Shown: positions 44,549 through 54,071 of the stretch, piece after piece
How the letters are laid out: each line of letters starts with the position of its first letter
How positions within the stretch are numbered: the first letter of the stretch is position 1
Origin: Ectopseudomonas khazarica
GTDB taxonomy: Bacteria; Pseudomonadota; Gammaproteobacteria; Pseudomonadales; Pseudomonadaceae
Length of the DNA stretch: 64,000 nucleotides
NCBI RefSeq assembly: GCF_004521985.1
Contig: NZ_SBHZ01000012.1
Location: 1-64,000 of the forward strand
Direction of reading: 5' to 3'
Position numbers and translations under genes: made by a program
Notes under the pieces: generated by a model
Told to the model about the DNA's origin: nothing
The model's database searches: none
Seen by the model: the letters and a program-made list of their open reading frames with translations, nothing else

Positions 44549-44621
44549 CATAATCTGGCTCGGGTTGCCCATTTTCTGGCGGCCCATCCGGGGCGCCGGG
44601 GTCCAGCACGAGGAACACGCA

Positions 44622-45776
44622 ATGACCGAACGCTCCATTCCACATGCCGACGACGACCGCATCACCTGGCTGAACCTGCGCTCCGTGGCGCTGCCGCTGG
44701 CCAACCCGATCAGCGATGCCAAGGTGCTCACCGGACGGCAGAAGCCGATGACCGAGATCGCCATCCTGATCGCCGAGATCGAAACCCGTGACGGTCATCG
44801 CGGCTTGGGTTTCAGCTACTCCAAGCGCGCCGGTGGTCCCGGCCAGTTCGCCCACGCCCTGGAAGTGGCGCCGAACCTGATCGGCGAGAATCCCAGTGAT
44901 ATCGCCAGGCTCTGGGACAAACTCTGCTGGGCCGGCGCCTCGGTCGGCCGCAGCGGGCTGGCGACGCAGGCCATCGGCGCCTTCGACGTTGCCCTGTGGG
45001 ACCTCAAGGCGCGTCGCGCCGGCCTGTCGCTGGCGCGTCTGCTGGGCGCTCAGCGTGACTCGGTGCGCTGCTACAACACCTCCGGCGGCTTCCTGCATAC
45101 GCCGCTCGAGCAGTTGCTGAAGAACACCGAGCTCTCCCGCGAGAAGGGCATCGGCGGCATCAAGCTCAAGGTCGGCCAGCCCGACTGGGCGCTGGACATC
45201 CACCGCGTCAGCACGGTGCGCGAGCACCTGGGCGAGAGCTTCCCGCTGATGGTCGATGCCAACCAGCAGTGGGACCGGCCGCTGGCCCGTCGCATGTGCC
45301 GCCGCCTCGAACCCTTCGACCTGATCTGGATCGAGGAACCGCTGGATTGCTACGACGCCGAAGGCCATGCCGAGCTGGTGCGTCAGTTCGATACGCCGAT
45401 CGCCACCGGCGAGATGCTCACCAGCCCGGCCGAGCACTGGGAGTTCATCCGCCAGCGTGGCGCTGACTTCCTCATGCCCGATGCGCCGCGCGTCGGCGGC
45501 ATCACCCCCTACCTGCGCATACAGACGCTGGCCGAGCAGGCCGGCATGAGCCTGGCGCCGCACTTCGCCATGGAACTGCACGTGCACCTGGCGGCCACCC
45601 ATGTCCGCGAGCCCTGGGTCGAGCACTTCGAGTGGCTGGAGCCGCTGTTCAACGAGCGCCTGGAGATTCAGGACGGGCGCATGCGGGTGCCGAGCCGTCC
45701 GGGGCTGGGGCTGAGCCTCAGCGAGCAGGTCGCGGGCTGGACGGTGCAGCAGGCCGAGGTCGGCCAGCGCGCCTGA
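44622..45776 (+). CDS. L-talarate/galactarate dehydratase (enolase superfamily)
   Basis: A 384-residue member of the mandelate-racemase subgroup. PISDAKVLTGRQKPMTEIAI, GFSYSKRAGG and YNTSGGFLHTPL match the characterised Salmonella L-talarate/galactarate dehydratase almost word for word. The catalytic pattern is complete: the KLKV lysine at about 180, metal ligands in LMVDANQQW, WIEEPLD and ATGEML, and the general-base His in APHFAMELHVHL. It removes water from meso-galactarate or L-talarate to give 5-keto-4-deoxyglucarate. GAGGAA precedes the ATG. It is followed by a convergent LysR gene only four bases away. Confidence 0.9.
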   Translation: MTERSIPHADDDRITWLNLRSVALPLANPISDAKVLTGRQKPMTEIAILIAEIETRDGHRGLGFSYSKRAGGPGQFAHALEVAPNLIGENPSDIARLWDKLCWAGASVGRSGLATQAIGAFDVALWDLKARRAGLSLARLLGAQRDSVRCYNTSGGFLHTPLEQLLKNTELSREKGIGGIKLKVGQPDWALDIHRVSTVREHLGESFPLMVDANQQWDRPLARRMCRRLEPFDLIWIEEPLDCYDAEGHAELVRQFDTPIATGEMLTSPAEHWEFIRQRGADFLMPDAPRVGGITPYLRIQTLAEQAGMSLAPHFAMELHVHLAATHVREPWVEHFEWLEPLFNERLEIQDGRMRVPSRPGLGLSLSEQVAGWTVQQAEVGQRA

Positions 45777-45779
45777 GAC

Positions 45780-46685
45780 TCAGGTTTGCGGATGGAGGTC
45801 GCGCGCCGCCTGGCGCACGGCCTCGAGCACGGCGGGCAGCGCGGGGTTGTCATTGTCGTCGCGCCAGGCCAGGTGCAGTTCGCCGCAGATTCCGGCGGGC
45901 AGCGCCAGGTCGCGAAAACGCACCTGTTCGAAGCGAATGGCGCTGGCGCTGCGCGGCACCAGTGCCAGCCCCATGCCAGCGTTGACCAGCGACAGGATGG
46001 CCAGGGTCGAGCCCAGCGACTGGACGAACTGCGGCTGGATACCGCTGGCCCGGAACAGGCCGGTATGCAGTTCGTTGAACGGCTGCCACGCGGTATGGGC
46101 ATAAAGAATGAACGGCTGCTCATGCAGCATCTGCACCTTCGGTTGTCGTGCGTGGGCCAGGGGATGGTCGGCCGGCACGGCCAGGACGAAGGGTTCGCGC
46201 AGCAGGCATTCGCTGTTCAGGCCGGGCTGTTGCAGGGGCGCCCGCACGATGGCCAGGTCGACGCGGCGGGCGCGCAGGGCCTGCACCTGCTCGAAGGTGC
46301 TCATCTCCAGCAAGGCGATTTCCACGCCGGGGCGCTCGTGCCTGGCGCAACTCACGGCGTGCGGCAGCAGGTCGTAGACCGCACTGGCGACGAAGCTGAT
46401 GTTCAGCGAACCGCTTTCGCCGATAGCCGCCAGGCGGGCGCTCTGTGCCGCACGGTGGGCCTGGTCGAGCAGGGCCTGGGCTTCGACGAAGAAGGCCCGG
46501 CCAGCCGCCGTCAGCGCCACCGAGCGCGTGCTGCGGGTGAACAGGCTGACGCCGAGCTGATGCTCGAGCAGCTGGATCTGCCGGCTCAGCGGTGGTTGGG
46601 TCATGTGCAGGCGTTCGGCAGCGCGGCGGAAGTTCAGTTCCGCCGCCAGGGTGGTGAAGCAGCGCAGCTGGGACAGGTCGAACAT
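45780..46685 (-). CDS. LysR-family regulator between the two TalrD-type genes
   Basis: A 301-residue LysR regulator: HTH at about 3-60 (NFRRAAERLHMTQPPLSRQI) and an inducer-binding domain with the BenM/CatR-like pattern (RVDLAIVRAP, LVNAGMGLALVPRSA). It is divergent from the dehydratase at 46799, and its start codon overlaps a T-N11-A box, as in self-regulated LysR genes. It probably responds to an aldarate or its dehydration product. Confidence 0.9.
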   Translation of the reverse strand: MFDLSQLRCFTTLAAELNFRRAAERLHMTQPPLSRQIQLLEHQLGVSLFTRSTRSVALTAAGRAFFVEAQALLDQAHRAAQSARLAAIGESGSLNISFVASAVYDLLPHAVSCARHERPGVEIALLEMSTFEQVQALRARRVDLAIVRAPLQQPGLNSECLLREPFVLAVPADHPLAHARQPKVQMLHEQPFILYAHTAWQPFNELHTGLFRASGIQPQFVQSLGSTLAILSLVNAGMGLALVPRSASAIRFEQVRFRDLALPAGICGELHLAWRDDNDNPALPAVLEAVRQAARDLHPQT

Positions 46686-46706
46686 TGATCTAATTCGGGT
46701 ATCAAT
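46684..46706. promoter_or_regulatory. LysR T-N11-A box overlapping the lysR start
   Basis: ATTGAT (46684-46689) and ATCAAT (46701-46706) are an exact inverted repeat separated by 11 bases, the LysR box geometry. The left half overlaps the ATG of the LysR gene. A further GTATCAAT lies at 46731-46738. Likely the binding site for divergent control of lysR and the dehydratase. Confidence 0.55.
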
Positions 46707-46798
46707 GGAGTGGTTAAGTAGATTAGACCTGTATCAATTCTCGCGTCCATCATCGACCGGCCGGCGCTGCCTTGCCGGCCCTGATCGAGGAGAAGAGG

Positions 46799-47944
46799 AT
46801 GAGTATCGAGCGTTACAACCCCGACCCCGTGCGCTGGGTCGGTCTGCGTTCCGTCGAGCTGCCGCTGGCGCGGGCCGTGAGCGATGCCAAGGTGTCCACC
46901 GGGCGCCAGTTGCCGCTGGCGGCTGTCAGCCTGCTGTTCGTCGAGCTGCAGACGGAACAGGGCCAGCACGGCCTGGGGTTCACCTACACCCTGCGTACCG
47001 GCGGCCCGGCGCAGTACGCACAGGCGCTGGAGCTGGCGCCGCTGCTGATCGGCGAGGACCCCAACGATATCGCCCGGCTGTGGAGCAAGCTGAGCTGGGC
47101 CAGTGCCTCCATCGGTCGCAGCGGCCTGGCGGTGCAGACCATCGCGGCGTTCGACAGCGCGCTGTGGGATCTCAAGGCGCGCCGTGCGGGGCTGCCGCTG
47201 GCCAAGCTGCTCGGCGCCCAGCGCGAGGCGGTGCCTTGCTACAACACCTCCGGAGGCTACCTGCAGGCCCCCATCGAGGAGGTCATCGAGCGTGCCGGCC
47301 AGTCGCTGGCGCGCGGCATCGGTGGGGTCAAGCTCAAGGTCGGCCAGCCGGACCAGGCCGCAGACCTGCGCCGCGTGCAGGCCTTGCGCCGGGCGCTGGG
47401 CGATGACGTCGCGCTGATGGTCGACGTCAACCAGCAGTGGGACCGCACCACGGCGCTGCGCATGGGCAAGGCGCTGGAGGAGCTGAACCTGGTGTGGATC
47501 GAGGAGCCGCTGGACGCCCACGATCTGGCGGGGCATGCCGCGCTGTCGGCGCAGCTGGTCACGCCGGTTGGCAGCGGCGAGATGCTCAGCAGCGCGGCCG
47601 AGGCCTGTGCCTACATCGAGCAGGGCGCGGTGGACGTGATCATGCACGACGCCCCGCGTGTCGGTGGGATCACGCCATTCCTGCAGGTGGCCGAGGCGGC
47701 GCGCCGGCGCGGCATGGTCATGGCGCCGCATTTCGTCATGGAGATCCATATCCACCTGGCGGCCGCCTACGAGCACGCCACCTGGGTCGAGCACTTCGAA
47801 TGGCTGGAGCCGCTGTTCGAGGAGCGTCTGCAGATCGCCGATGGCTGCATGCAGGTGCCGATGCGCCCAGGGCTGGGGCTGACGCTCAGTGAGCGGGTCG
47901 CCGGCTGGACGCTGGCGCAACAGGCTTTCGGGCAGCGCCGCTGA
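46799..47944 (+). CDS. Second L-talarate/galactarate dehydratase-like enolase-superfamily enzyme
   Basis: A 381-residue paralogue of the enzyme at 44622. It keeps AVSDAKVSTGRQLPLAAVSL, YNTSGGYLQAP, the KLKV lysine, VDVNQQW, WIEEPLD, SGEML and the general-base His in APHFVMEIHIHL. Differences fall in substrate loops: FTYTLRTGG replaces FSYSKRAGG, VSTGRQLPL replaces VLTGRQKPM, and GSGEM replaces ATGEM. It may therefore prefer a different acid sugar. GAGGAGAAGAGG before the ATG is a strong ribosome site. Reaction: dehydration of an aldarate; the exact substrate is uncertain. Confidence 0.85.
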   Translation: MSIERYNPDPVRWVGLRSVELPLARAVSDAKVSTGRQLPLAAVSLLFVELQTEQGQHGLGFTYTLRTGGPAQYAQALELAPLLIGEDPNDIARLWSKLSWASASIGRSGLAVQTIAAFDSALWDLKARRAGLPLAKLLGAQREAVPCYNTSGGYLQAPIEEVIERAGQSLARGIGGVKLKVGQPDQAADLRRVQALRRALGDDVALMVDVNQQWDRTTALRMGKALEELNLVWIEEPLDAHDLAGHAALSAQLVTPVGSGEMLSSAAEACAYIEQGAVDVIMHDAPRVGGITPFLQVAEAARRRGMVMAPHFVMEIHIHLAAAYEHATWVEHFEWLEPLFEERLQIADGCMQVPMRPGLGLTLSERVAGWTLAQQAFGQRR

Positions 47945-47950
47945 ACGACA

Positions 47951-47984
47951 GAAGGGGTCGCCAACCCGCGTCGGCGACCCCTTC
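47951..47984. terminator. Bidirectional terminator-like hairpin
   Basis: GAAGGGGTCGCC (47951-47962) and GGCGACCCCTTC (47973-47984) form a 12-pair perfect stem between convergent genes ending at 47944 and 48002. It can serve both strands, although T-runs are short. Confidence 0.75.
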
Positions 47985-48001
47985 CGCGCCCCTCGCAGGC
48001 G

Positions 48002-49522
48002 TCAGGTGCGGAGGATCTCGTTGATCGCGCTGGGCTTCGGGCGCAGCGCGCTGAACACCTGCCAGAGCACGAATGCCAGGGCCAGGCCGAGGAAGGTGCC
48101 GGCGATGGGGTTGGTGAAGAAGTCGGCGAAGTTGCCGTCCGACAGCATCAGGCCCCGGCGCAGGTTGGTCTCCGCCATCGGCCCGAGGATGAAGCCGATG
48201 ATGAACGGCGCCGCCGGCATGCCGGCCTTGACGAAGCCGTAGCCGAGCAGGCCGAACAGCAGGATCGACCAGACATCGAACAGGCGGCTGGACAGGCCGA
48301 AGGCACCGACCACGCAGAGCACCAGGATGATCGGCAGGAGGATGTGCTTGGGCACGTCGAGCAGCTTGATGAACAGGCGCAGGCCGTAGAACTCCATGAA
48401 CAGCATCATGCAGGTGGCGACGATCAGCGCGGCGAAGATGGTGTACACCAGCGGCCCCTGGCTGATGAACAGCAGCGGACCGGGCTGGATGCCGTGGATG
48501 AGGAAGCCGCCGAGCATGATCGCGGTCACGGTGTCGCCGGGTATGCCCAGGGTCATCAGCGGCATCATGGCGCCACCGACCCCGGCATTGTTGGCCGTTT
48601 CGCTGGCCACCACGCCGCCGATGTTGCCCTTGCCGTAGGTATCACCATCCTTGGCGCGCTTCTTGGCGATGATGTAGGACACCAGGTTGGAGGTGCCGGC
48701 GCCGATGCCGGGGAGGATGCCGATGCCCAGGCCGATCGCTCCGGAGCGGGCGGCGTTGGGCAGTTGCTCGCGGAACTCCTTGAGCGAGAAACCGAAGCCC
48801 TTGATGTTCTTCATGCTCACCGACCTGGCCTTGCCCTGCACCGCATGGCGACCGCTCTCGGCAAGCTTGATGATCTCGGCCACGGCGAACATGCCGATCA
48901 TCACGGTGAGCATGGAAAAGCCACCGTTGAGTTCATTGATGCCGAAGGTGAAGCGGCGGATGGCCTCCACGGGGGCAATGCCGACCGTGGAGACGGCGAT
49001 CCCCAGGGCGCCGGCGAACAGGCCCTTGACCATGGAACCGGCCGACAGGGTGGCGATCAGGGTCAGGGAGAATACGGCGATGGCGAAGTATTCGTGCGGG
49101 CCGAAACTCAGCGCCACCTTGGCCAGCTGCGGCGCGATGAACATCAGCGCGACGATGCTGAAGATGGTGCCGAGAAAGGAGAAGACGATGCCGACACCGA
49201 GTGCCTTGACCCCTTCGCCTTTCTCCATCAGCGGGCCGCCGTCGAACACCGTGGCGATGGAGGAGGGCGTTCCGGGAATCTTCAGCAGGATCGCCGAAAT
49301 CAGGCCGCCCGAGGTCGCCCCGATGAACAGCGCCACCAGCAGCGAAAGGCCCGCCTGCGGTCCCATGGTGAAGGTCAGCGGCAGGCACAGCGCCACCGCC
49401 ATGGTGGCGGACAGCCCTGGTACGGCGCCGAAGACGATGCCCATGGCCACGCCAACGGCCATCAGCATCAGGATATGGATGGAGAAGACGGCACCGAAGC
49501 CTTGCTGGAGTAATTCGAGCAT
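48002..49522 (-). CDS. tctA: Tripartite tricarboxylate transporter, large permease subunit TctA
   Basis: A 506-residue inner-membrane protein with about 12 helices. Family signatures are GIVFGAVPGLSATMAVALCL near residue 30, GTPSSIATVFDG, and GIGILPGIGAGTSNLVSYII around 280. It is the ion-coupled permease of a TTT importer, with TctB and the periplasmic TctC encoded upstream. The order gudX-like, tctC, tctB, tctA on one strand implies the cargo is an aldarate rather than citrate. Confidence 0.93.
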   Translation of the reverse strand: MLELLQQGFGAVFSIHILMLMAVGVAMGIVFGAVPGLSATMAVALCLPLTFTMGPQAGLSLLVALFIGATSGGLISAILLKIPGTPSSIATVFDGGPLMEKGEGVKALGVGIVFSFLGTIFSIVALMFIAPQLAKVALSFGPHEYFAIAVFSLTLIATLSAGSMVKGLFAGALGIAVSTVGIAPVEAIRRFTFGINELNGGFSMLTVMIGMFAVAEIIKLAESGRHAVQGKARSVSMKNIKGFGFSLKEFREQLPNAARSGAIGLGIGILPGIGAGTSNLVSYIIAKKRAKDGDTYGKGNIGGVVASETANNAGVGGAMMPLMTLGIPGDTVTAIMLGGFLIHGIQPGPLLFISQGPLVYTIFAALIVATCMMLFMEFYGLRLFIKLLDVPKHILLPIILVLCVVGAFGLSSRLFDVWSILLFGLLGYGFVKAGMPAAPFIIGFILGPMAETNLRRGLMLSDGNFADFFTNPIAGTFLGLALAFVLWQVFSALRPKPSAINEILRT

Positions 49523-49531
49523 GGTCGATCC

Positions 49532-50041
49532 TCAGAGGAAGTTGTTCAGCAGGCCAGCGGGCAGCATCAGGTCGAAGGCCTCGCGGAACAGCAGGAAAAT
49601 GGCGGCGGAGCTGACCACGGCAATCAGCAGGTAGCTCAGGTGGCGAATCTTCTGGTTCACCGGAGTCAGCACGATGAACTGCAGGTAGAGGTAGACCACG
49701 GTCATCAGCGGAAAGCCCACGGGGCCGAGCAGGGCGATGTAGCCCAGGATCAGCAGCAGGGTCTTGATGACGGTCTTCGGTTCGATGATGCCGGGTGCCG
49801 GCTCTTCGTTCTTGCCCGCAGGCTGGCTTGGCGTTTCGCCTGCCACACGGGGTTTGCTGGAAAAGGCGCTGATCAGTTGCATGACGCCCAGCAGCGACAG
49901 GAATCCGGCCAGGAGGGTGGGAACGGTGGCGGCGTCCACACCTTCATGGCCTGGCAGCTGTTTGGCCATCACCAGATAGGCCAGGCTGGCGCCGAGCATG
50001 GCGACGCCAATGAGCAGTTCTTTCTTGTTCAGGGTGTTCAT
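49532..50041 (-). CDS. tctB: Tripartite tricarboxylate transporter, small permease subunit TctB
   Basis: A 169-residue membrane protein with four hydrophobic helices (KELLIGVAMLGASLAYLVMA; VIKTLLLILGYIALLGPVGF; LSYLLIAVVSSAAIFLLFRE) and a charged Pro-rich loop of about 30 residues in the middle. It is the small membrane subunit of the TTT importer. The ATG at 50041 has GAGGTA upstream; the open frame extends 15 codons further without support. It ends nine bases before tctA. Confidence 0.9.
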   Translation of the reverse strand: MNTLNKKELLIGVAMLGASLAYLVMAKQLPGHEGVDAATVPTLLAGFLSLLGVMQLISAFSSKPRVAGETPSQPAGKNEEPAPGIIEPKTVIKTLLLILGYIALLGPVGFPLMTVVYLYLQFIVLTPVNQKIRHLSYLLIAVVSSAAIFLLFREAFDLMLPAGLLNNFL

Positions 50042-50107
50042 CGCGTACCTCGATGTTCTGAGGTGCAACACCGGCCGGATCGACACGGGCCGGTGTTGCG
50101 TTAGGGC

Positions 50108-51085
50108 TTACTTGGCCTTGCGCAGGTCATCCTTGAACTGCATGAAGTCTTCGCGGGTCTTGGCCAGGATCGCTTTCGCATCCTCGGTGGCGAAGTAGGA
50201 TACCGGCTGTTTGAACTTCTTCAGGTCCTCGGCGTACGCGGGCACTTCGGTGATCTGCTTCATCAGGTCGGACATCTTCTTGACGATGGCCGGGTCGGTG
50301 CCTTTCGGGAAGGCGACCACATAGGGCTTGTCCATGGTGATGTCGAGGCCCTGCTCCTTGAGGGTCGGCACCTCGCCCAGCATGGCGTTGCGCTCGGCGT
50401 TGGGCTGGCCCAGGGCGACCATCTGGCCACCTTTGACGTAGTCCTGCACCGAACCGTAGGTGATCGCGCCCATGTCCAGGCGGCCGCCGAGCATACCGAC
50501 CACGCGGTCGGACACGGTGCCGCCGTCGACCATCTTCAGCTTGGCGCCGGTCAGTTTCTCCAGCATCAGGCCCTGGATGTGCGAGAAGCTGCCCATCTCG
50601 GTGCCATAGGTGATGCTGCCGGGGTTGGCTTTCGACTTGTCGACCAGGTCCTGCATGCTGGTCACGCCGGACTGCTTGGAGGCGACGAACACGGTGCTCT
50701 TGTCGACGCCGGCGATGCAGGCGATATCGAAGGTCTCGTAGCTGTCTTCGGTGAGCCCGGCCACTTCGTTGACGATCAGTTGGCCCGGGTGGGTGAAGAG
50801 AATGGTGTTGCCATCCGCTGCGGCGCCCTTGACCTGTTCGGCGGCCAGGGTGCCACCACCTCCGGCGACGTTGGTCACGACCATGGTCTTGCCGGTGATC
50901 TGGTTGAAGTACTTGGCCATGGTGCGGGCATTGAAGTCGGTGTCGCCGCCGGGGTTGGCGATGACCACCACCTGGATCGGACGAGTCGGCCAGTTGACCT
51001 CATCGGCGAACGTCGCGGCGTGGGTGACCAGGGCACCGATGCCGACCAGGGCAGAAAGGAGGGAGGCGCGGAATGTTTTTTTCAT
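50108..51085 (-). CDS. tctC: TTT-family periplasmic solute-binding protein TctC (Bug family)
   Basis: A 325-residue periplasmic protein with a Sec signal (MKKTFRASLLSALVGIGALV, cleaved around residue 28). The mature part starts WPTRPIQVVVIANPGGDTDF, the Bug-family ligand-binding strand, and shows PTLKEQGLDI near residue 238. It captures the organic acid for TctAB. The ATG at 51085 has GGAG upstream; the longer open frame is not coding. It lies 34 bases after the gudX-like gene. Confidence 0.92.
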   Translation of the reverse strand: MKKTFRASLLSALVGIGALVTHAATFADEVNWPTRPIQVVVIANPGGDTDFNARTMAKYFNQITGKTMVVTNVAGGGGTLAAEQVKGAAADGNTILFTHPGQLIVNEVAGLTEDSYETFDIACIAGVDKSTVFVASKQSGVTSMQDLVDKSKANPGSITYGTEMGSFSHIQGLMLEKLTGAKLKMVDGGTVSDRVVGMLGGRLDMGAITYGSVQDYVKGGQMVALGQPNAERNAMLGEVPTLKEQGLDITMDKPYVVAFPKGTDPAIVKKMSDLMKQITEVPAYAEDLKKFKQPVSYFATEDAKAILAKTREDFMQFKDDLRKAK

Positions 51086-51119
51086 TGGAATACTCCGGTG
51101 TGGATGAAAGCCGCTTGAG

Positions 51120-52514
51120 TCAGTTGCGGCCGAGGCTGGGACGTTTCGGGTCGTATTGCCAACCCGGAACCAGGTACTGCATGGCCATGGCGTCGTCACG
51201 CGCGCCATTGGCCACTTTCTTGTAAAGCTCGTGGGCGGCCATGATCCGCTCCATGTCCGGCTCGATGCCGAGGCCGGGCTTGTCGGGGACCTCCACCTGA
51301 CCCGCGACGATCTGCAAGGGTTCACGGGTCAGGCGCTCGCTGCCTTCCTGCCAGATCCAGTGCGTGTCGATGGCGGTGACGCGGCCCGGTACGGCGGCTG
51401 CCGCATGGGTGAACATGGCCAGGGAAATGTCGAAATGGTTGTTGGAGTGCGAGCCCCAGGTCAGGCCGAATTCCTCGCACACCTGGCCGAGGCGCACGGC
51501 GCCCTGCATGGTCCAGAAGTGCGGGTCGGCCAGCGGGATGTCGACGGCTTCGAGGCGCAGCGAGTGGCCCATCTGGCGCCAGTCGGTGGCGACCATGTTG
51601 GTGGCGGTGGGAATGCCGGTGGCGCGCTTGAACTCGGCCATCACTTCGCGGCCCGAGTAACCGTTCTCCGGCCCGCAGGGGTCTTCGGCATAGGCCAGCA
51701 CATGACCCTGGCCCTGGCACAGGGCGATGGCTTGCTCCAGCGACCAGGCGCCATTGGGGTCGAGGGTCACGCGCGCATCCGGGAAGCGCGCCTTGATCGC
51801 GCGGATGGCGTCCATCTCTTCGGCGCCGTGCATCACGCCGCCCTTGAGCTTGAAGTCGTTGAAGCCATAGCGGGCATGCGCGGCTTCGGCCAGGCGGGCG
51901 ATCGCCTCGGGCGTCAGCGCGGCCTGGTGGCGCAGGTGGTACCAGTCATCGCTCGAACCCTGGCCGCTGAGGTAGGGCAGGTCGGTACGCTGGCGCTCGC
52001 CTATGTAGAAGAGGTACGCCAGCATCGGCACGCGGTCGCGCTGCTGACCGCTGCCGAGCAGCTCGGCGACGGGGACGTCGAGATGCTGGCCGAGCAGGTC
52101 GAGCAGGGCCGCCTCGACGGCGGTGATCACGTTGTCCAGGCGCAGGTTGATTTCGTGGGGCTGCTTCAGCACCCGTGCTTCGGATTCCGAGGTGACCTGG
52201 TGCTGGGTGGTCTGCGGCCCTTTGCCCGGCCCGGCGATCGCCTGGCGCAGGCGATTGAGCACGCGGTTGTAGCGCCCGACCGGCTGGCCGATCACCAGCT
52301 CGCGGCAGCGCTCCAGCGCCTGGCGGATACCTTCGCCGCCAGGGACTTCACCACAACCGACACGGCCTGCATTGTCCCTGAGCAGCACCAGGTTGCGCGT
52401 GAAATAGGGGGCGTGAGCGCCGCACAGGTTGAGCAGCATGCTGTCATGGCCGGCAACAGGAATGACCTGCATCTCGATGACATGTGGCGTGCTGGTGGAG
52501 GAGGCTTCGTACAT
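51120..52514 (-). CDS. Glucarate dehydratase-related protein (GudX-like)
   Basis: A 464-residue enolase-superfamily enzyme of the glucarate dehydratase group. [10 protein letters not shown] carries the KxK lysine, VTLDPNGAW and YAEDPCG the metal ligands, [13 protein letters not shown] follows, and [16 protein letters not shown] holds the catalytic His. The [20 protein letters not shown] ending resembles E. coli GudX and GudD. Relative to GudD (54072-55421) it has an insertion of roughly 15 residues around residue 105-125 ([20 protein letters not shown]). Expected reaction: glucarate or idarate to 5-keto-4-deoxyglucarate. I start at ATG 52514 (MYEASS), the point where similarity begins. It leads the tctCBA operon. 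Confidence 0.85.
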   Translation of the reverse strand: MYEASSTSTPHVIEMQVIPVAGHDSMLLNLCGAHAPYFTRNLVLLRDNAGRVGCGEVPGGEGIRQALERCRELVIGQPVGRYNRVLNRLRQAIAGPGKGPQTTQHQVTSESEARVLKQPHEINLRLDNVITAVEAALLDLLGQHLDVPVAELLGSGQQRDRVPMLAYLFYIGERQRTDLPYLSGQGSSDDWYHLRHQAALTPEAIARLAEAAHARYGFNDFKLKGGVMHGAEEMDAIRAIKARFPDARVTLDPNGAWSLEQAIALCQGQGHVLAYAEDPCGPENGYSGREVMAEFKRATGIPTATNMVATDWRQMGHSLRLEAVDIPLADPHFWTMQGAVRLGQVCEEFGLTWGSHSNNHFDISLAMFTHAAAAVPGRVTAIDTHWIWQEGSERLTREPLQIVAGQVEVPDKPGLGIEPDMERIMAAHELYKKVANGARDDAMAMQYLVPGWQYDPKRPSLGRN

Positions 52515-52770
52515 CTTGGCAGGGGCTCCGAACTGGGCGCGGCCCTCGGCCGCTATGGCAAGGGGGCGGTTCAGTCGAGCAGCACGGCCGGCAGGGGCGC
52601 GGGGCTGCAAGGCGTGAGAGCAGGGGCGAAGATGGCCGCGAAGCCGGCTTGGGGCGTACGCTGCGGGCAATCGCTGGCTGCAGCGCGGGCGCTGGCGCAG
52701 GGGAGGTGAGCGGCAGTGACGGTCGATGACATGACCCGGGCCTCGCTTGTTTTTATTGGAATGTCATAGG

Positions 52771-52781
52771 TTGTCGTATGA
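52771..52781. promoter_or_regulatory. Candidate GntR-type operator 1
   Basis: TTGTCGTATGA, embedded in a GTCNTANGAC palindromic core, has the form TTGT-N3-ATRA, one base away from the TNGT-N3-ACNA pattern of FadR-type GntR regulators. The same form recurs at 52988. It is placed to control the gudX-tctCBA operon. Confidence 0.4.
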
Positions 52782-52987
52782 CTTGGTGAAATTAGTACCA
52801 GCCTGTTCCTGGCCTGTCAACGCTCCTCATGCGTCTCGATGATTGCGTTGCCATCTGCCTTGACCTCTTGGTCGGGACCTGTTTACGTCTGGCTTTGCCG
52901 TCTAGGGCAGGTTTTTCCGGGGATGAGGGAAATGGCGCCGGGATGGGCGACGAACGGAGGGTATAAAAACTGGTGTTTTTTTTGTTG

Positions 52988-52998
52988 TTGTACGATAA
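52988..52998. promoter_or_regulatory. Candidate GntR-type operator 2
   Basis: TTGTACGATAA matches operator 1 in form (TTGT-N3-ATRA) and lies just downstream of the TATAAAA at 52971, 63 bases before kdgD, a position suited to repression. No GntR gene is in the window. Confidence 0.4.
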
Positions 52999-53060
52999 CG
53001 TATCTCTACAGCTGCGGCTGACGTCATTCCTCACAACTCGCTTTACAGGGTGTTCGCATA

Positions 53061-53972
53061 ATGAATCCACAAGAACTTAAGTCCATCCTCTCCTCCGGTC
53101 TGCTGTCTTTCCCCGTGACCGACTTCGATGCTGCCGGTGATTTCCATCAGGCGGGCTACGTGCGCCGCCTGGAGTGGCTGGCACCCTACGGTGCATCCGC
53201 CCTGTTCGCTGCCGGTGGCACCGGCGAGTTCTTTTCCCTGGCGCCGAGCGAGTACAGCGCCGTGATCAAGACGGCCGTGGATACCTGCGAGAAGAGCGTG
53301 CCGATCCTCGCCGGCGTGGGTGGCCCGACCCGCGTGGCCATCCAGATGGCTCAGGAAGCCGAGCGCCTGGGCGCCAAGGGGCTGCTGCTGCTGCCGCACT
53401 ACCTGACCGAAGCCTCTCAGGAGGGCGTCGCCGCTCATGTCGAGCAGGTGTGCAAGTCGGTGAACATCGGCGTGGTGGTCTACAACCGTAACGTCTGCCG
53501 CCTCAATGCCAGCCTGCTGGAGCAGGTCGCCGAGCGCTGCCCGAACCTGATCGGCTACAAGGATGGCCTGGGTGACATCGAGCTGATGGTGTCGATCCGT
53601 CGCCGCCTGGGCGAGCGTCTGACCTACCTCGGCGGCCTGCCGACAGCCGAAGTCTATGCCGCTGCCTACAAGGCCCTGGGTGTGCCGGTCTATTCCTCGG
53701 CGGTGTTCAACTTCATCCCGAAAACCGCGATGGCCTTCTACAAGGCGATTGCCGCCGATGACCACGCCACTGTCGGCAAGCTGATCGATGACTTCTTCCT
53801 GCCGTACCTGGATATCCGCAACCGCCGTGCCGGTTACGCCGTGAGTATCGTCAAGGCCGGTGCCAAGATCGTCGGCTACGATGCCGGCCCGGTGCGTGCG
53901 CCGCTGACCGACCTGCTGCCGGAAGAATACGAAGCGCTGGCCAAGCTGATCGAAGCGCAAGGCGCGCAGTAA
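53061..53972 (+). CDS. kdgD: 5-dehydro-4-deoxyglucarate dehydratase
   Basis: A 303-residue class I aldolase-fold enzyme of the dihydrodipicolinate synthase superfamily. GGTGEFFSL binds the carboxylate, VVVYNRN holds the conserved Tyr, and [10 protein letters not shown] holds the Schiff-base Lys at about residue 180. It dehydrates and decarboxylates 5-keto-4-deoxyglucarate to 2-oxoglutarate semialdehyde, the shared next step for products of all the dehydratases here. The semialdehyde dehydrogenase that completes the route to 2-oxoglutarate is not in the window. First gene of a plus-strand run to 60799. Confidence 0.95.
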   Translation: MNPQELKSILSSGLLSFPVTDFDAAGDFHQAGYVRRLEWLAPYGASALFAAGGTGEFFSLAPSEYSAVIKTAVDTCEKSVPILAGVGGPTRVAIQMAQEAERLGAKGLLLLPHYLTEASQEGVAAHVEQVCKSVNIGVVVYNRNVCRLNASLLEQVAERCPNLIGYKDGLGDIELMVSIRRRLGERLTYLGGLPTAEVYAAAYKALGVPVYSSAVFNFIPKTAMAFYKAIAADDHATVGKLIDDFFLPYLDIRNRRAGYAVSIVKAGAKIVGYDAGPVRAPLTDLLPEEYEALAKLIEAQGAQ

Positions 53973-54001
53973 GCGCCACGGGTGCCCTAGGGCCCCCGCA
54001 T

Positions 54002-54029
54002 GCCGTTGTCCCCTCGACGGGGCAACGGC
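54002..54029 (+). other. Intercistronic hairpin between kdgD and gudD
   Basis: GCCGTTG-T-CCCC (54002-54013) pairs with GGGG-CAACGGC (54019-54029), an 11-pair stem with one bulge and the loop TCGAC. No T-run follows. It probably tunes relative expression or mRNA stability. Confidence 0.5.
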
Positions 54030-54071
54030 CCGCTGTTCGTCGAACCCCATAAGAACAACAGGGTAACCTTG

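Larger units (their letters stand above)
52515..53060. other. Divergent control region of the glucarate genes
   Basis: A 546-base gap between the gudX-like gene (minus) and kdgD (plus) with no convincing gene. Bases 52515-52720 are GC-rich and are probably the 5' leader of the gudX-like mRNA. The AT-richer part 52740-53010 should hold both promoters; TATAAAA at 52971 is a candidate -10 for kdgD. Confidence 0.6.

Noticed and set aside
52515..52670. N-terminal extension of the GudX-like protein
   Set aside because: The frame is open, but the extra 52 residues are Arg/Pro-rich, lack family similarity, and known enzymes start near MYEASS.
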